NCBI RefSeq assembly: GCF_033568475.1
Contig: NW_027331831.1
Span: 2,046,001 to 2,110,000 of the forward strand
Source of the DNA: Henckelia pumila
Taxonomy: Eukaryota > Streptophyta > Magnoliopsida > Lamiales > Gesneriaceae
Length of the DNA: 64,000 nt
Direction of reading: 5' to 3'
In this document: positions 11,580 to 23,782 of the stretch, piece after piece
Numbering within the stretch: position 1 is the first letter of the stretch
Layout of the letters: each line of letters opens with the position of its first letter
Made by a program: the position numbers and the translations under genes
The notes under the pieces: model-generated
The model's database searches: none
Seen by the model: the letters and a program-made list of their open reading frames with translations, nothing else
What the model was told of the DNA's origin: nothing

Positions 11580-12639
11580 ATTTATATAAAATGAGAAGAA
11601 CTCTTATGAAACAAATTGATCCGATTTATTATAATAAATTTTTAAAATGGGATCGGCGTTTAATGAGATTTGATATAACTAAATAAAATCCTAATAAAAA
11701 AACTTTTGGATTTGGGTTATACGGACAAAATAACTTATTTTTTTCTTTTGAAAACTAATAAAAATATCATTTTCTCGAAAAAAAAATACACTTTAATTCA
11801 AATTCTTGAAAAAATTACATTTAATTCACAAATATTTCATGATACAATTGAAAATTTGTTTTTTAAATATTTTTATTTTTAAAAAAATTATGTAAATATT
11901 TCTTTTTTGCTACGATTATTTTTAATACTAACTCGATTATTTTTAAATACTAAAAACTTTTTGTTTTTAGGGAAAAACTCGTTGGTGACTTTATCTCCTG
12001 CATCCAAAGGCCCATGTTTTTTGGATTTGATTTGATCTTATTTAAAGATCAAATCAATTCCAAAAAACATGACTCATTGGATCCCCATTCGGGTACTACC
12101 CGGATGGGGTAGCATAAACAAAATCTCGATGATTTTTTTTTTCCATTATTGAAAACATTATTTAATAAAAAATAAATAATTTCCACAGATTTATTTTTCC
12201 CATTTACCATGTACAAACAATCCTGTTAACTTAAAATAAACAATCATTTTGTTTATTTATTTATTATTTATATAAACATTTTGTACACGTCCCACATGTA
12301 TTGGATTGCATTGGCCATTTTTTAGGGTAGAGTTTAGCAAACATTTTTCAGTTTTTTCATAAAATTTCATAAAATTTCAAAATTTTATTACGAAAAAATC
12401 GAAAAATACTTTTTAAAAGTTCTTTTAAACACTAGCTAAATCATTTTAATAAATACTTTATCGTGCTCTTCTTCAAAACTTAATGATACGTTTCAAATCC
12501 ACAATAACAAATTTTTTTACCTCATTTTTGTTGATAAATCCATTCGACAATAGATTTGTTTAAATCCTCAGACAAACCATTTTGGAATATTTTAGCAGAT
12601 CTGAATATGAAGTGATCCCTTCTTTTAATTAAGTGCATT
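11580..12639. other. AT-rich intergenic DNA
   Basis: No gene is supported. A small open frame of 69 codons (11477-11686) overlaps the Helitron end and has no recognisable feature. Two adjacent hairpins near 12013-12108 are listed separately. Confidence 0.6.
12013..12071. repeat. Imperfect hairpin with 27-base arms
   Basis: CATGTTTTTTGGA at the left is mirrored by TCCAAAAAACATG at the right, and the arms continue as TTTGATTTGATCTT / AAGATCAAATCAA around a short ATTTAA loop. Partial pairing seems to extend outward (ATCCAA blocks on both sides). A second short hairpin (CCCCATTCGGGTA...TACCCGGATGGGG, 12082-12108) follows directly. This may be the core of a decayed foldback element. Confidence 0.6.
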
Positions 12640-12906
12640 CTCAGATTGTTCTGATCCTGCTTAATTTCTCCATTGACGCTTATCTTGTGGCATCGTTTTG
12701 GAATTGGAGGTGAAGTTTCTACCTTATATTGTCATCGTGAGTCAAATGCAGTGGCACACCTTTTGGCCTCCAGGGGCTTATCTTCACATACTACTGTGGT
12801 TTACCGAGACTTTATTCTGGTGTTTTTGAAAGCCATAAAGACGATATTGTAGTTGGTGTTTGTTGTGAATATCATATTTTCCTATTAAAAAAAAAGAAGA
12901 AGAAGA
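12640..12906 (+). mobile_element. 5'-truncated LINE fragment (RNase H region plus poly(A) tail)
   Basis: From about 12688 a frame reads through YCHRESNAVAHLLASRGLSS (around 12724-12783), the C-terminal motif of the RNase H domain found in plant non-LTR retrotransposons. It is followed by a stop, a short 3' region and an A-rich tail (12884-12906). The left boundary is not defined. It is too short and decayed to code for anything. Confidence 0.6.
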
Positions 12907-12983
12907 ATTTATATATCTCCGCTGATTGGAATGCTAATCGATAGGCCAAAAATTAAAAAAAAAATTCAACATTACTTCATTTC

Positions 12984-13230
12984 TGTTGAAAAAAATATTA
13001 TTATTATTATATTGAATATTGAATATTGAGTTGTAAAATGTTGAAAATTAGTGTGTGATGATGTAGATGATGATGTTTTAATTTTTGGACTAATCTCCAA
13101 ATGAGATCTATAAATAGGTCTCATTTGTGTAAATAATCACAATTGAGTTGAGAGAAAAATATTATAAAGTGTAGAGTTTGATATATTTTGAGTTTTGGAA
13201 TTTTTATTTTATTTTTATTTTTTCACAACA
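12984..13230 (+). repeat. 5' LTR of copia-1
   Basis: TGTTG...CAACA termini. A TATA box (TATAAATAG, 13109-13117) sits inside a short inverted repeat (AAATGAGA...TCTCATTT). The LTR clearly matches 17339-17601, with many substitutions, so the insertion is old. Confidence 0.85.
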
Positions 13231-13366
13231 CGTTATCAGCACGATCGCTCGAAGGTTCTCTATAATTTCCGACGCTACAAAACATAAAGAGAAGACAAAA
13301 ATATTCAACAAGTAAGTATATTTATTTTATTGTTTATATATTTTTTATGTATATATATTAATATAT

Positions 13367-13590
13367 AATTTCATGTTATTATATAAAAGGTTGTCTATGA
13401 CACCGACCTTATAATAATGTGATATGATATATATTTATTATATATATATTAACTATATTAATATATAATTTCATGTTATTATATAAAAGATTGTCTATGA
13501 CACTGACCTTATTATAACGTGATATGATATATATTTATTATGTATATATACTAACTGTATTAATATATAATTTCATATTATTATATAACA
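13367..13590 (+). repeat. AT-rich tandem repeat, unit about 100 bases
   Basis: Segments starting near 13367, 13467 and 13569 repeat the order AATTTCATGTTATTATATAA, then TGTCTATGACAC and GTGATATGATATAT. The third copy is partial. The array occupies the place where gag would be expected in copia-1. Confidence 0.8.
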
Positions 13591-13689
13591 TACTGTATTT
13601 TTTATTATATTTGTATTATGAAACATGTTATATTTTTCATATAATGTTATTAATTTTTTTTATTCCATATTTTCTTTTGAAGTTCAAAA

Positions 13690-16600
13690 TGAAAAACGGT
13701 ATGTGCAAAGCTAAACAAGTAAATAATCTCATGGAAGTTTGCATACCCGATAGTGGTACAACGCACACTATTCTTCGAGATAAAAGATATTTTTTGGAAT
13801 TAAAACCAACAAAAAAAATGGTGAATACAATATCAGGTCCTGTAGACTTGATTGAAGGTTGTGGAAAAACACATTTTTTGTTACCTAATGTTACAAAATT
13901 TTTTATAAATGATGCTTTATATTCACCAGAATAAAAAAGAAATTTGTTGAGTTTAATGACATATATTCTCATGGGTATGATACTGAGACGATAACTGATG
14001 GAAATCAGAAATATATGTGTCTTACCACATATAAATCAGGAAAAAATATGTGGTTGAAAAATTATCAATGCTCCTTACTGGATTGTATTAATACACATAT
14101 AAGGCCAATCGAATCAAATATGGTGGTTAATAATTCTTCAATATTAACCAATTGTCATGATCGATTGGGACATCCTGGTTCAATAATGATGCGAAGAATT
14201 ATTGAAAATACACATGGTCATCCATTGAAAGACCAGAAGATCTTTCAGATTAATAAGTTTCAATGTAAAACATGTTCTCTTGAAAAACTTATTATAAGAC
14301 CATCACCAGCTAAAATCCAAACAGAATCACTCATTTTTCTTGAACGTATTTAGGGTGATATTTGTGGGCCAGTTCATCTACCATGTGGACTATTTCGATA
14401 TTTTATGGTATTGATCGATGTCTCCAGCAGATGGTCACATGTATGTTTATTGTCAACTCGGAATGTGGCATTTGCAAGATTAATGGCTCAAATAATAAAA
14501 TTGCGAAATCAATTTCTCGATTATACAATCAAGAAAATAAGACTTGATAATGCTGGAGAATTTACTTCCCAACCTTTTAATGGCTATTGTATGTCAATGA
14601 GAATTACTCTTGAACATCTTATTGCTCATGTTCATACACATAATGGATTAGCCGAATCATTGATTAAACGTCTACAACTGATTGTTAGACCAATGATTGT
14701 GAAAACAAAGCTCTCTATTTCTATATGGGGACATGCCATTTTACATGCTGCGGCATTAATTCGCATCAGACCAAGTGCATATCATAAATTCATTCCATTG
14801 CAGCTTGCATTTGGTAAAGAACCGAATACTTCTCATCTGAGAATTTTTTGATGTATGATGTATGTGCCTATTGCACCACCTCAACGATACAAACGGGTTC
14901 TCAAATAAAAATCGGTATTTATATCGGTTATGATAGTCCATCAATCATTCGATATCTTGAGCCTCAGACAGACGATGTGTTTACAGCACGTTTTTCTGAT
15001 TGTCATTTTAATAAATAAATCCTCCCAATGTTAGGGGGAGAAAAGAAACACATCGAAAAAGAAATTACATAGTATGCACCATCATTGTTGCATTTGGATC
15101 CAATGACCAAATAATGCGAGAAAGATGTACAACAAATTGTGCACTTGCAAAAAATAGCAAATCAAATGCCAAATGCATTTGCAGACACAAAAGGGGTAAC
15201 AAAATCATATATACATGTTGTAAATGTCTTTGCTCGAATTTAAATTCCAAATAAACAAATTGAAGATACTCATGGTGTCATAAAACGCTTGAATCGTGGA
15301 AGGCCAGTCGGTTTTAAGGATAAAAATCCTCGAAAAATAAAAGGTATAGAGAAACACGATGATCATAAAATAGAAAATGGTGTTTCAGAAGAAACACCTG
15401 ATGATAAAAATGTTCTGTCAGAACCACAACCTGACGAAAATCGTAAAATCTCTATCAAATATATTAATACTGGAAAAATATGGAACCGAAAAGATATAGA
15501 AGATATTGATGAGATATTTTCTTATAATGTGGCATGTGACATCATAAATGAAAATGAGGATCATGAACCAAAATCTTCTGTTGAATGTAAAACTTATCAT
15601 GATTGGGCCAAATGGAAAGATGTAATTCAGGTTGAATTGAATTCGCTAAATAAACGTAATATTTTTGGACATATAGCCCTCACACCTGAAGGTGTAAAAC
15701 CTGTTAGATACAAATGAGTTTTTATTCGAAAGCGAAATGAAAAAAATAAAATAGTAAGATATAAATTTAGACTTGTTGCACAAGGTTTTTCTCAAAGACC
15801 TGGAATTGATTATGAAGAAACGTATTCTCCTGTTATAGATGCAATTACGTTTTGATATTTGATTAGTTTGACAGTATCTGAAATTTGAAAATGTGTCTTA
15901 TGGATGTTGTTACAACTTACTTATACGGATCACTTGATAATGATATATACATGAAAATCCCTGAAGGATTTAAGATGCCTGAAGCACAAAGTTCAAAACC
16001 CAAATAATTTTATTCTGTAAAATTGCAAAGATCATTATATGGGTTGAATCAATCCGGCCGAATGTGGTATAATCGGCTAAGTAAGCACTTGATGAAAAAG
16101 GAATATGTAAATGATTCAATACGCTCTTGTGTTTTCATCAAGAAAACAACATCCGGATGTGTAATTATTGATGTATATGTTGATTATTTAAACATCATTG
16201 AAACGAATAAGAAAATTCAAGAAGTTATGATGTACTTGAAGGAAGAATTTGAAATGAAGGATCTTGAAAAAACCAAATACTGTCTGAGTTTGAAAATCGA
16301 ACAAAAAGAATGTGAAATTTTTGTTCACGGGACAAATTATACAGAAAATATCCTTAAACATTTTAATATGGATAAATCAAATCCATTAAGTACTCCAATG
16401 GTTGTAAAATCATTAAACATAGAAAAAGATCCATTTCGTCCATGTGAAGATGATGAAGTTATTCTTGGTCCAGAAGTATCATATCTAAGTGTCATTGGTG
16501 CCCTTATGTATATTGCAAATTGCACTAGACCTGATATATCTTTTGCTGTAAATTTATTGGCAAGATTCAGTTCATATCCAACAAAAAGGAACTGGAACAA

Positions 16601-17190
16601 AATTAAACATATATTCCGTTATCTACGAGAAAAGACAGATTTGGAAATTTTGTACTCAAAAGACACCAATAAAAGTATCATTGGTTAGGCTGATGTTGAA
16701 TATTTATCTGATCCACAAAAGACACGTTCCCAAACTGGATATGTATTTATTCGTGCAGGCACCGCAATTTCTTGGCGTTCACAGAAACAAATACTCGTAA
16801 CAACTTCATCAAATCACGCTGAGATTATTGCGCTACATGAAGCAAGTCGTGAATGTGTTTGGCTAAAATCAATTACACAACATATCCAAACTTCTTGTGG
16901 ATTATCAATAGACAAGAAGCCTGTGACGCTATATGAAGATAATGTTGCATGTATTGTTCAAATGAAAGAATGATACATAAAAAGTGACAGAACCAAACAT
17001 ATCCCCCCAAAATTCTTTGCCTACACTCAAGAGCTTGAGAAGAATAAATATATTGATATCTGTTACATTCAATCAAGTGAGAATTCATCAGATATTTTCA
17101 CAAAGACACTTCCTACGTCAATATCCAGAAACCATATATATAATATTGGATGCACAATCTACGGAATATGTGATGAATCACTCATGTTAA
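13690..17190 (+). pseudogene. copia-1 pol remnant (protease, integrase, reverse transcriptase, RNase H)
   Basis: The remnant begins with an aspartic protease motif (PDSGTTHTIL, about 13747-13776). Next comes a gag-pre-integrase/integrase region with CHDRLGHPG, the zinc-finger cysteines CKTCSL, and integrase acidic-residue blocks around GDICGPV, DNAGEF and NGLAESL (14100-14850). Reverse transcriptase follows ([21 protein letters not shown] near 15773-15838, then SLYGLNQSGRMWYNRLSKHL). RNase H ends the region (RSQTGYVFIRAGTAISWRSQKQ). Stop codons interrupt it at several places (for example 13932, 14351, 14849, 15715 and 16686), and there are small losses. The catalytic YVDD of reverse transcriptase reads YVDY (near 16180). 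It cannot encode active proteins. Confidence 0.85.
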
Positions 17191-17338
17191 CATGAAGGGG
17201 AGTTTACGTGGCTGCACTCTTTTTTTCTTACTATGGTTTTTATCCCACTGGATTTTTTCTAGTAAGGTTTTTAATGAGGCAGTATAAAACACGTAATGAA
17301 GACAGTCATCATATCACGATCATCATCACAAGGGAGAG

Positions 17339-17347
17339 TGTTGAAAA

Positions 17348-17393
<46 letters not shown>

Positions 17394-17601
17394 TTTATAA
17401 CGTTGAATATTAAGTTGTAAAATCTTGAAAATTAGTGTGTGATTATATAAATGATAATGTTTTAATTTTTGAACTAATCTCCAAATTAGATCTATAGATA
17501 GATCTCTTTATTTGTGTAAAAAATCACAATTGAGTTGAGAGAAAAATATTATAAAATATAAAATTTAATATATTTTGAGTTTTAAAATTTTTATTTTTTA
17601 T
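17339..17601 (+). repeat. 3' LTR of copia-1
   Basis: It matches the 5' LTR from TGTTGAAAAA onward but is diverged, and its last bases no longer show CAACA. It has gained an expanded (ATT)n run of about 44 bases (17350-17393). Confidence 0.8.
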
Positions 17602-18186
17602 GTTCGCGCTTTAAAATATTGTTTGATTTGTGATATGATAAATAATATATGAATAAATAATAAAATATAATAACAAATAATAATTAATAAAATAATTGAT
17701 TTGATTTTGATTGATTAAATTTTATATAAAAAATATAAATTACTATTTTATTCTTTTAAAAATAAATAAAATATAAATAATATTATTTATAGAGATAATA
17801 TAATAATTTATATTTAATAATTTGATTTATAAAAAATAAATAATTAATGATTTGATTCATATAAAATAAATAATTAACATATAAACAAATAATATGTTAG
17901 AGAATAACTAATCATTAAATAGAATAAATTATACATGAATTATTTATAATTCAGGCAAACGATGCCTATTGTTCCACATGCTGGATGCATAATATTTATT
18001 TATCAAATATGCATCCGATAACAAACACTGACGGTTGTGCTATATTACCTCTTTATTTGCAACCCACGATCTCATCATCATATTATTACACAAACATGAA
18101 ATCGTTTTTATTTAAGTAAAACCAAATTAACTATAAAATTTCACAACAAACAGCTTGATAATTATAATATACCAAAAGAGATTAAA
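17602..18186. other. AT-rich intergenic DNA and MSD2 3' region
   Basis: This is very AT-rich sequence, with short runs resembling imperfect repeats of AAATAATA. It contains no coding sequence. The part nearest 18187 should be the 3' untranslated region of the MSD2-like gene. Confidence 0.6.
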
Positions 18187-19498
18187 TCAAGGGCACTCTT
18201 TTTCATAAACTTGGCTAGCATATCTCCAGTTCATCACATTCCATATGTTCTTTAGGTAATCCGGTCTCGCGTTTTTGTACTGCACAATGTCGACCCAACA
18301 AAATTACTTCACAAACAAAATTATTAAGTAAAGAGGGCTGACACTGATCATATATATATATATGTATGATCTACCTGCAGATAGTATGCGTGCTCCCAGA
18401 CATCAATCCCCAGCAGAGGAACCAAATTGGACCCTTTAGTAACCAGAGGATCCTGCCAAATTAAGTTAATTTGGATCGTAGCTATATATTAATTAATATA
18501 CATTATGTTATCGAGTATATATAATTAATTTCGACATATATATACCTGATTCATAGTGGTGTCAACCACAAGTCGCTTCAATTCCTTGTCCACGCCAAGC
18601 CACTGAATATTTGTACATGATCATGATATTAATTTACATGCAAATTCAGTACTAATCTTTTCCATATATAGACTAAGGTACAAAATTTCAAAATTTTGCA
18701 AAAGATGAGCTGAATTAATTTTGTGAATGAAAAACATATAATGATCTATATATGGAACTGCTTAATTAATTATTAATTAATTAATTTACCACCCAACCGG
18801 AGCCCTGTACTGCAGCTCCTTCTGTGTTCATCTTCTGAATCAGAGCTTCCAATGACCCGAATTCATTATCGATAGCGGCGCTTAAAGGCCCCTTTGGAGG
18901 CTCACCACCACCTTCCTGCATCAATTTACATCATTGTAACTAAAGTAAGCTCCACATTTCAAACCAAGGCTAGGTAATGATTATTAGAGCAAAAAAGAAA
19001 AAAAAAACTGAGAAGTTCTTTCTGAAAGATTGTATATATACCTTGACGGGTGCAAGATTCTTCCAGAAAAGAGCGTGATTTACATGACCTGTACAGTACA
19101 GTACATATGAAATGAAAACACGAGAAAATTAATTAGAAAAACAATATAATAAGATGAAATGAAATGAAATAAAACTGGCCTCCGCCGTTGAACTTGATGG
19201 CGCTCTGCAACTTGACGACGGTGGCGGCGTCTCCGGTGGAAACAGCCTGGTCGAGGTGGTCGAGAGCCTTGTTGTAGTTAGTGACATAAGCCAGGTGGTG
19301 CTTCTGGTGGTGGAGGCGCATGATGTCGGCGCTGATGGTGGGTTCCAGCGCATCGTAAGGGTAAGGCAGATCGGGAAGCGATAGCTTGGGCAGTGCGCGA
19401 AACCCGTGGGATTCAGCCATTGTTGATTCTAAGATATAATTCCAGAGAAGAAACGGAAGAAGAAGGCAGATCACTGCAGATTTGGGAGACTGCTGCAT
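18187..19498 (-). CDS. MSD2: Manganese superoxide dismutase, secreted MSD2 type, 6 exons
   Basis: It converts superoxide to hydrogen peroxide and oxygen. Coding exons are 19498-19180, 19088-19042, 18915-18790, 18602-18546, 18452-18375 and 18279-18187, in all 720 bases (239 residues plus stop). Family signatures are [13 protein letters not shown], the metal-binding histidine region [33 protein letters not shown], and DVWEHAYY carrying the last Asp and His ligands. The N-terminus ([22 protein letters not shown]) looks like a secretory signal rather than the arginine-rich mitochondrial presequence of ordinary plant MnSOD, as in Arabidopsis MSD2. A second Met at residue 27 could give a form without the signal. 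The first intron appears to use a GC donor (GGAG|GCCAGT); no GT in frame is available there. All other junctions are GT-AG. Confidence 0.92.
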
Positions 19499-19864
19499 GT
19501 TTAATATTGTATATGGGGATGGATGGATAGTACAAAGGAGGGAGGTGGATTTGTACTGCTACTGAGACCGCTGTACTTCAAACCTGTGTACTACTACTAC
19601 TACTACTACAGAATTGTGTGTCATCTCCTGTTAGTTACGACGTTCTATGGAATCTTCTAAATTCAATAGGACAAATAATCATATGAGAAAATTATTAACT
19701 AAAAATATCTAAATTTTTTAAATAAAAAAAGTATCATATATCCTTGTTAAATTTTTTTAGTTATTAATAAATTATATGAAATTTTATTTTGAAAAATATT
19801 AGTGTTAATTTATACCCATAACAAAATAAAAAAAATAAATTGATTGCGTTTGGTTGGTTATTAA

Positions 19865-19992
19865 TAAGGAATAAACTAAAAATAATATATGTATTATATA
19901 TTATTAGAAATATTAATAAAGATATATATTAACAAAATAGGCAATAATAATAAGATATTTTGCCAAATTATTATTCTTAGTTTATTCCTTAC
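19865..19992. mobile_element. Probable small MITE remnant with 23-base inverted repeats
   Basis: TAAGGAATAAACTAAAAATA at the left is matched, inverted, by TATTCTTAGTTTATTCCTTA at the right. About 80 AT-rich bases lie between. The sequence just outside the left arm (GCGTTTGGTTGGTTATT) resembles ends of common plant MITEs but has no counterpart on the right, so the right end is probably lost. Confidence 0.5.
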
Positions 19993-20131
19993 TTATAGTC
20001 ATAATGCAATCACTGAATTAATTATAAACTAATATTAACGGATTTTGTTAAAAACTAAAAAATATAATGATTTTCGATGAGTAAAAAAGATTAAAGTTAA
20101 GAAATTTCAAAAAATATTTAAATTCATACCT

Positions 20132-20163
20132 CGGCCCCTCATTTAAGTTTTTTCGAGGGGCCG
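20132..20163. repeat. GC-rich hairpin
   Basis: CGGCCCCTC and GAGGGGCCG form perfect nine-base arms around a T-rich 14-base loop, in otherwise AT-rich DNA. It lies about 500 bases downstream of the bZIP stop codon. Confidence 0.7.
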
Positions 20164-20659
20164 GGTTCATAAATTTTTGTTTTTTTCTATTTTGGTAACT
20201 TTTGTTGTTATTTGTATCATTTAAAGAAAATGGAATTCTGTCGTATAAATTTCAACAAAAGATGAAAAATGGATTAGGGAAATGATGATATCTTAGATGC
20301 ACAAAACTCATGTGAAATGGTCTAACGGATCAATTTTATGATATAAATCTCGTCTATGCCAGTATTATTTATATTGTAAATACGAGCAGAGATGATCTAT
20401 TTCACGGGTAAAGATCCTTCCGTAAGGTTTCACTAACTCTCACCCGATGGACAATTGTCACCCGTTGCCTTTCCATTGAATGTGAAGGTTCATGTGAGAG
20501 ATGAAAATGGAGAATGAATCTACTTAATAAAATGTTTAACAAATGAAATAATGTTGATTACAATGATTCATCTGGACGTTGAACACTGTCAGTTCTATGA
20601 ACAAGTAAACAAATAGGCTTAAAACAGATAACAATTAAATGGGGTACAAAAACCCCGAA

Positions 20660-23066
20660 TCACAATGTGTTGCTGCTTTCACTGGCAGAAAGAGAAGTGC
20701 CTTCAGATTTCACAAGATTCGAGCCTCTGCTACTGATATCGAGACCCTGGAAGCGACCTAAAGGATCCTGGTGCAGCCTGTCCAAAAAACCGGGTGCAGA
20801 CGTTGTCATAGGATGCTGGTGAGTCGACATGGCAGCATGAATGGGATGAAATGGTGGGAGTTGTACGTTTTTCGAGTTGTTATGGGAAAAGAAGGCCTGA
20901 TGGGCGTTGTATGGGACGTGCTGCATTGCAGTGCTGAAAATTGCATCCGAGGGGGCGGAAGATATATCTCCAGTGGCGGCCCTGAGTCGGTCTACTTCTT
21001 GCTTCAGTGCTTCGTTGAGTGCTACAAAACACACTGATATGTTATGTGGGATCAAACAAAGGAATCAAAACTAATTCCTTTGGCATTTGCACGATACAAT
21101 TGCTTGGGAGTATATATGTAATCAAATTGAAATAGCAATTCGTTGAAAGATTTAAACTTTGTAATTCGCCAAATCGTTTAATCAAATCATAAGTACTTCA
21201 CCAATCATGAAAGCATGCTGCTGACTGCTTACCATCGCGTAACCGTGCTTGCTGTTCCATGTGTTGTAGCTGAAGTTTGAGCTCTGTGTTTTCATTACTC
21301 AACCCGGTTGTGTCTCTCTGCAAGAACAAACATTTTCTCTTGAAGCCATCAAACAATATCCAACGGAAAAATGCACCCTATCGGTCCGTAGCAGCTTACA
21401 TTCCCATAAAATTTACACAGAAGATTATACGACGTACAGTTTTCAGTACACAGAACGTCTCAGCAAGGGAACATTGGCGGTCATTTCAAAGAAGAAAACC
21501 ATACTATATACTGGTAATTCTACAGAAAAAGATTTATACACTTGGTATTCTGCATAAATCCCAACAAAATTTTGATCATCCTGAGAAGATGAATTGAATC
21601 AAATTACATGACCTTTAAATGTTACCGAGAATAAGGGTAGGAACCAGAAGGACTACAAAACTAATTCTCAGAATCCTAGAACAAGCATATCATCAGATCA
21701 TATATTTAAATTATTTGCACCAGTTTAATGTGATAACAAACATTTTAACGTTCCTTAGGACACAAACTCTACCATTAGTCCATAGCATAAATAAAACAAA
21801 AATAGTTCTAAGAGAAGCACTACCTGAAACAGTGTTAGTTGGGCAGAGAGAGTTGTGGCTTCGGTTTGAAGGTTCTGAACTTTTCTTTCGAGCTCAGACA
21901 TATACCGTGCCTTTCTCTCCTTGGATCGAGCAGCAGATTGACGATTAGCCATAATCCTGCTCCATAGTAACGCCGATACAATAACAATGAACGTCGATTA
22001 TATTCAATTAATTTGTACTAAATTCAAGAGAAATGTTTATCAGTTCAGAAAAAATATTTGAATGGAAAAAAGGTGGAAAACTATAGGATAGTAGATATCA
22101 GTTGTCCCCAGAATAAGAAATCTTTATCAACATCTTTTAATTAAAGAAGTCTCTTAAAATAAGCCAAAAATGTCATTTGACATTATCACTGTTGTTCTAT
22201 GGGACAATATAGGATCATGAGTCATTGGTCCAATCAAACAGCTATCACTGATAATTGGCTGATCTACACTAACCACCATAAAATCGGAACTTGATTCTAA
22301 GTTTCATATGTATATATTTTATGTATTATTATACACGTAGATGTATATGATTTCAAGCAAATCTAAAGTCTTCGAACTTCAGTTTTATACAAAAACTATG
22401 ATTATCCCACCTCTAATTTTTCCTTCCAAATTCTATATTATCGAAAACAACTGACCAGTTTCACTCCAACCCAGAAAAAGAAAACCATTGGATCTCTCTG
22501 TTTCGCAAGATTCTTATTATTTACAAGATTTGAAATCAATAAAACACACCCAAAAAAAAACCCACAAAAAAAGAGCGAAAAAGAAACAACCTTTTGGCAC
22601 GTTTGGGGTCTAGAGTCCACAATTCAGCAAGCTTATCAGGAGCCATGGCTGTCTTTGCTTCAATATTACTCTCATACAGCATCACACTCGAACTATCCAC
22701 AGAATTACTATACCTATGCCTCGGCCTAGCCACTCCACCAACACTCCTCCCTCCGTCGACGTCGTCTCCGCCTTCCGCCGCCGTCCCACCAGCATTGTAC
22801 AAAGCAGCAGACTCCACAAGCCCAGATCCGCATCCGGCACCCACGCCTCCGCTGAACTTCTCTATATCCATATAAGTAGAGAACAGATCATCGACAGATC
22901 CCATTTCATCAAAGCTCCCCTCCGCCGCATCGAACTGGTCGGACACTAGATCCATGTGCTCTGGCAGCCGGAACTTCACCTCCGAGTGAGCCCTGCGGTG
23001 GTGGGCCGGCCTCATTGCGGCAGAGTGCGACGGCGTTTGGTTCAACTCAAAGTTTGGATCTTGCAT
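20660..23066 (-). CDS. bZIP18: Group I bZIP transcription factor (bZIP18-like), 4 exons
   Basis: This is a nuclear DNA-binding protein of the VIP1/PosF21 group. Coding exons are 23066-22591, 21956-21824, 21317-21233 and 21021-20660, in all 1056 bases (351 residues plus stop). The basic region reads [15 protein letters not shown]. Lysine stands where most bZIPs have arginine (N-x7-K), the mark of group I. It is followed by a leucine zipper starting [20 protein letters not shown] and crossing the exon 2-3 boundary. The N-terminal half has [14 protein letters not shown] and [11 protein letters not shown], RxxS-type contexts that in relatives bind 14-3-3 proteins when phosphorylated. It also has an acidic [13 protein letters not shown] block. 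The C-terminus ([11 protein letters not shown]...SESSNTL) resembles bZIP18 of Arabidopsis. The start is [12 protein letters not shown]; the frame stays open upstream to 23384 but that extension shows no homology. Confidence 0.93.
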
Positions 23067-23782
23067 TTCGTTGAATCGATTTAAACAGTACTCCTGCAGG
23101 TTGAGGAGTGGACATCCATTGGGGAGTGAGTGAGTGACTATTGTTTGTTCTTGGAAAAAAGTTGACAAGGCGAATAGGTATATATTGGGGTTGAAAATGG
23201 AGGAGTGGGGAAGGAGCTGGAGCGAGGAGTTTTCAAGGGCGGAGTCGATGAGGGTATAATCATTCGAGGATGTGGGGCACGCATGGGATCGCACCCCCCT
23301 GACAGAGGATATATGTAATAAAAGTTTGTTCATGTACTTGAGCTCTTGTTCATGTGTATAGGAGCCATGGGATTGGGGTACCATGTCGGAAACTCCTCTT
23401 TTTTTCTTTTCTTTTTTTTTTTAATAATGAGTAGGCGATATTCTATCCTGTAACGAGATCTTACACTATTGGTATAACTCGATTGTCAATATTTTTAGAC
23501 ATGAACATGACTAATGAGATATTGTTGATATGGCGAATCACGAGACATTATATTTATGGTTCGAGTAAAACCCTTAAGGTAGGTTGAACTCTACGGCTCT
23601 ACCCTATCGATACATGTGGGTCTTACTATTTATCAATATATGTGGATCATACTGTTTTTTCAGTGGATCTCACAAATATTGGATAAGTGAGATCCTACCT
23701 ATAAAGACATTGTTTCAATGCAAATTTAAGGGTTAAGATTTATCAATACGTGTGAGGTCTATATTTTTTCAATGGACCCTAA

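Larger units (their letters stand above)
12984..17601 (+). mobile_element. Decayed Ty1/copia LTR retrotransposon (copia-1)
   Basis: Two LTRs of about 250-265 bases (12984-13230 and 17339-about 17601) flank a pol-like region in the copia order protease, integrase, reverse transcriptase, RNase H. The 5' LTR starts TGTTG and ends CAACA. A probable primer-binding region (CGTTATCAGCACGA) follows at 13231. The 3' LTR is preceded by a purine tract (ACAAGGGAGAG). The gag region is largely missing: between the 5' LTR and protease there is only AT-rich repeated sequence. The right end is eroded, so I could not confirm a target-site duplication. Confidence 0.85.
19499..20659. other. Intergenic DNA between the MSD2-like and bZIP genes
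   Basis: It should contain the MSD2-like promoter (just right of 19498, since that gene is on the - strand) and the 3' region of the bZIP gene. A TAC/CTA microsatellite of about seven units lies at 19590-19610. A decayed inverted-repeat element and a GC-rich hairpin are listed separately. No coding sequence is seen. Confidence 0.6.

Noticed and set aside
12984-17601. copia-1 as an active or complete element
   Set aside because: There are stops in every domain, most of gag is missing, the RT active site is mutated and the LTRs are diverged.
22594-22949. Plus-strand frames over the bZIP first exon
   Set aside because: These are shadows of a GC-rich exon on the other strand; they consist of low-complexity Pro/Ser/Thr.
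23067-23384. N-terminal extension of the bZIP frame (from 23384)
   Set aside because: It is open by chance upstream of [12 protein letters not shown]. The added residues show no similarity to the family, and the family start fits 23066.
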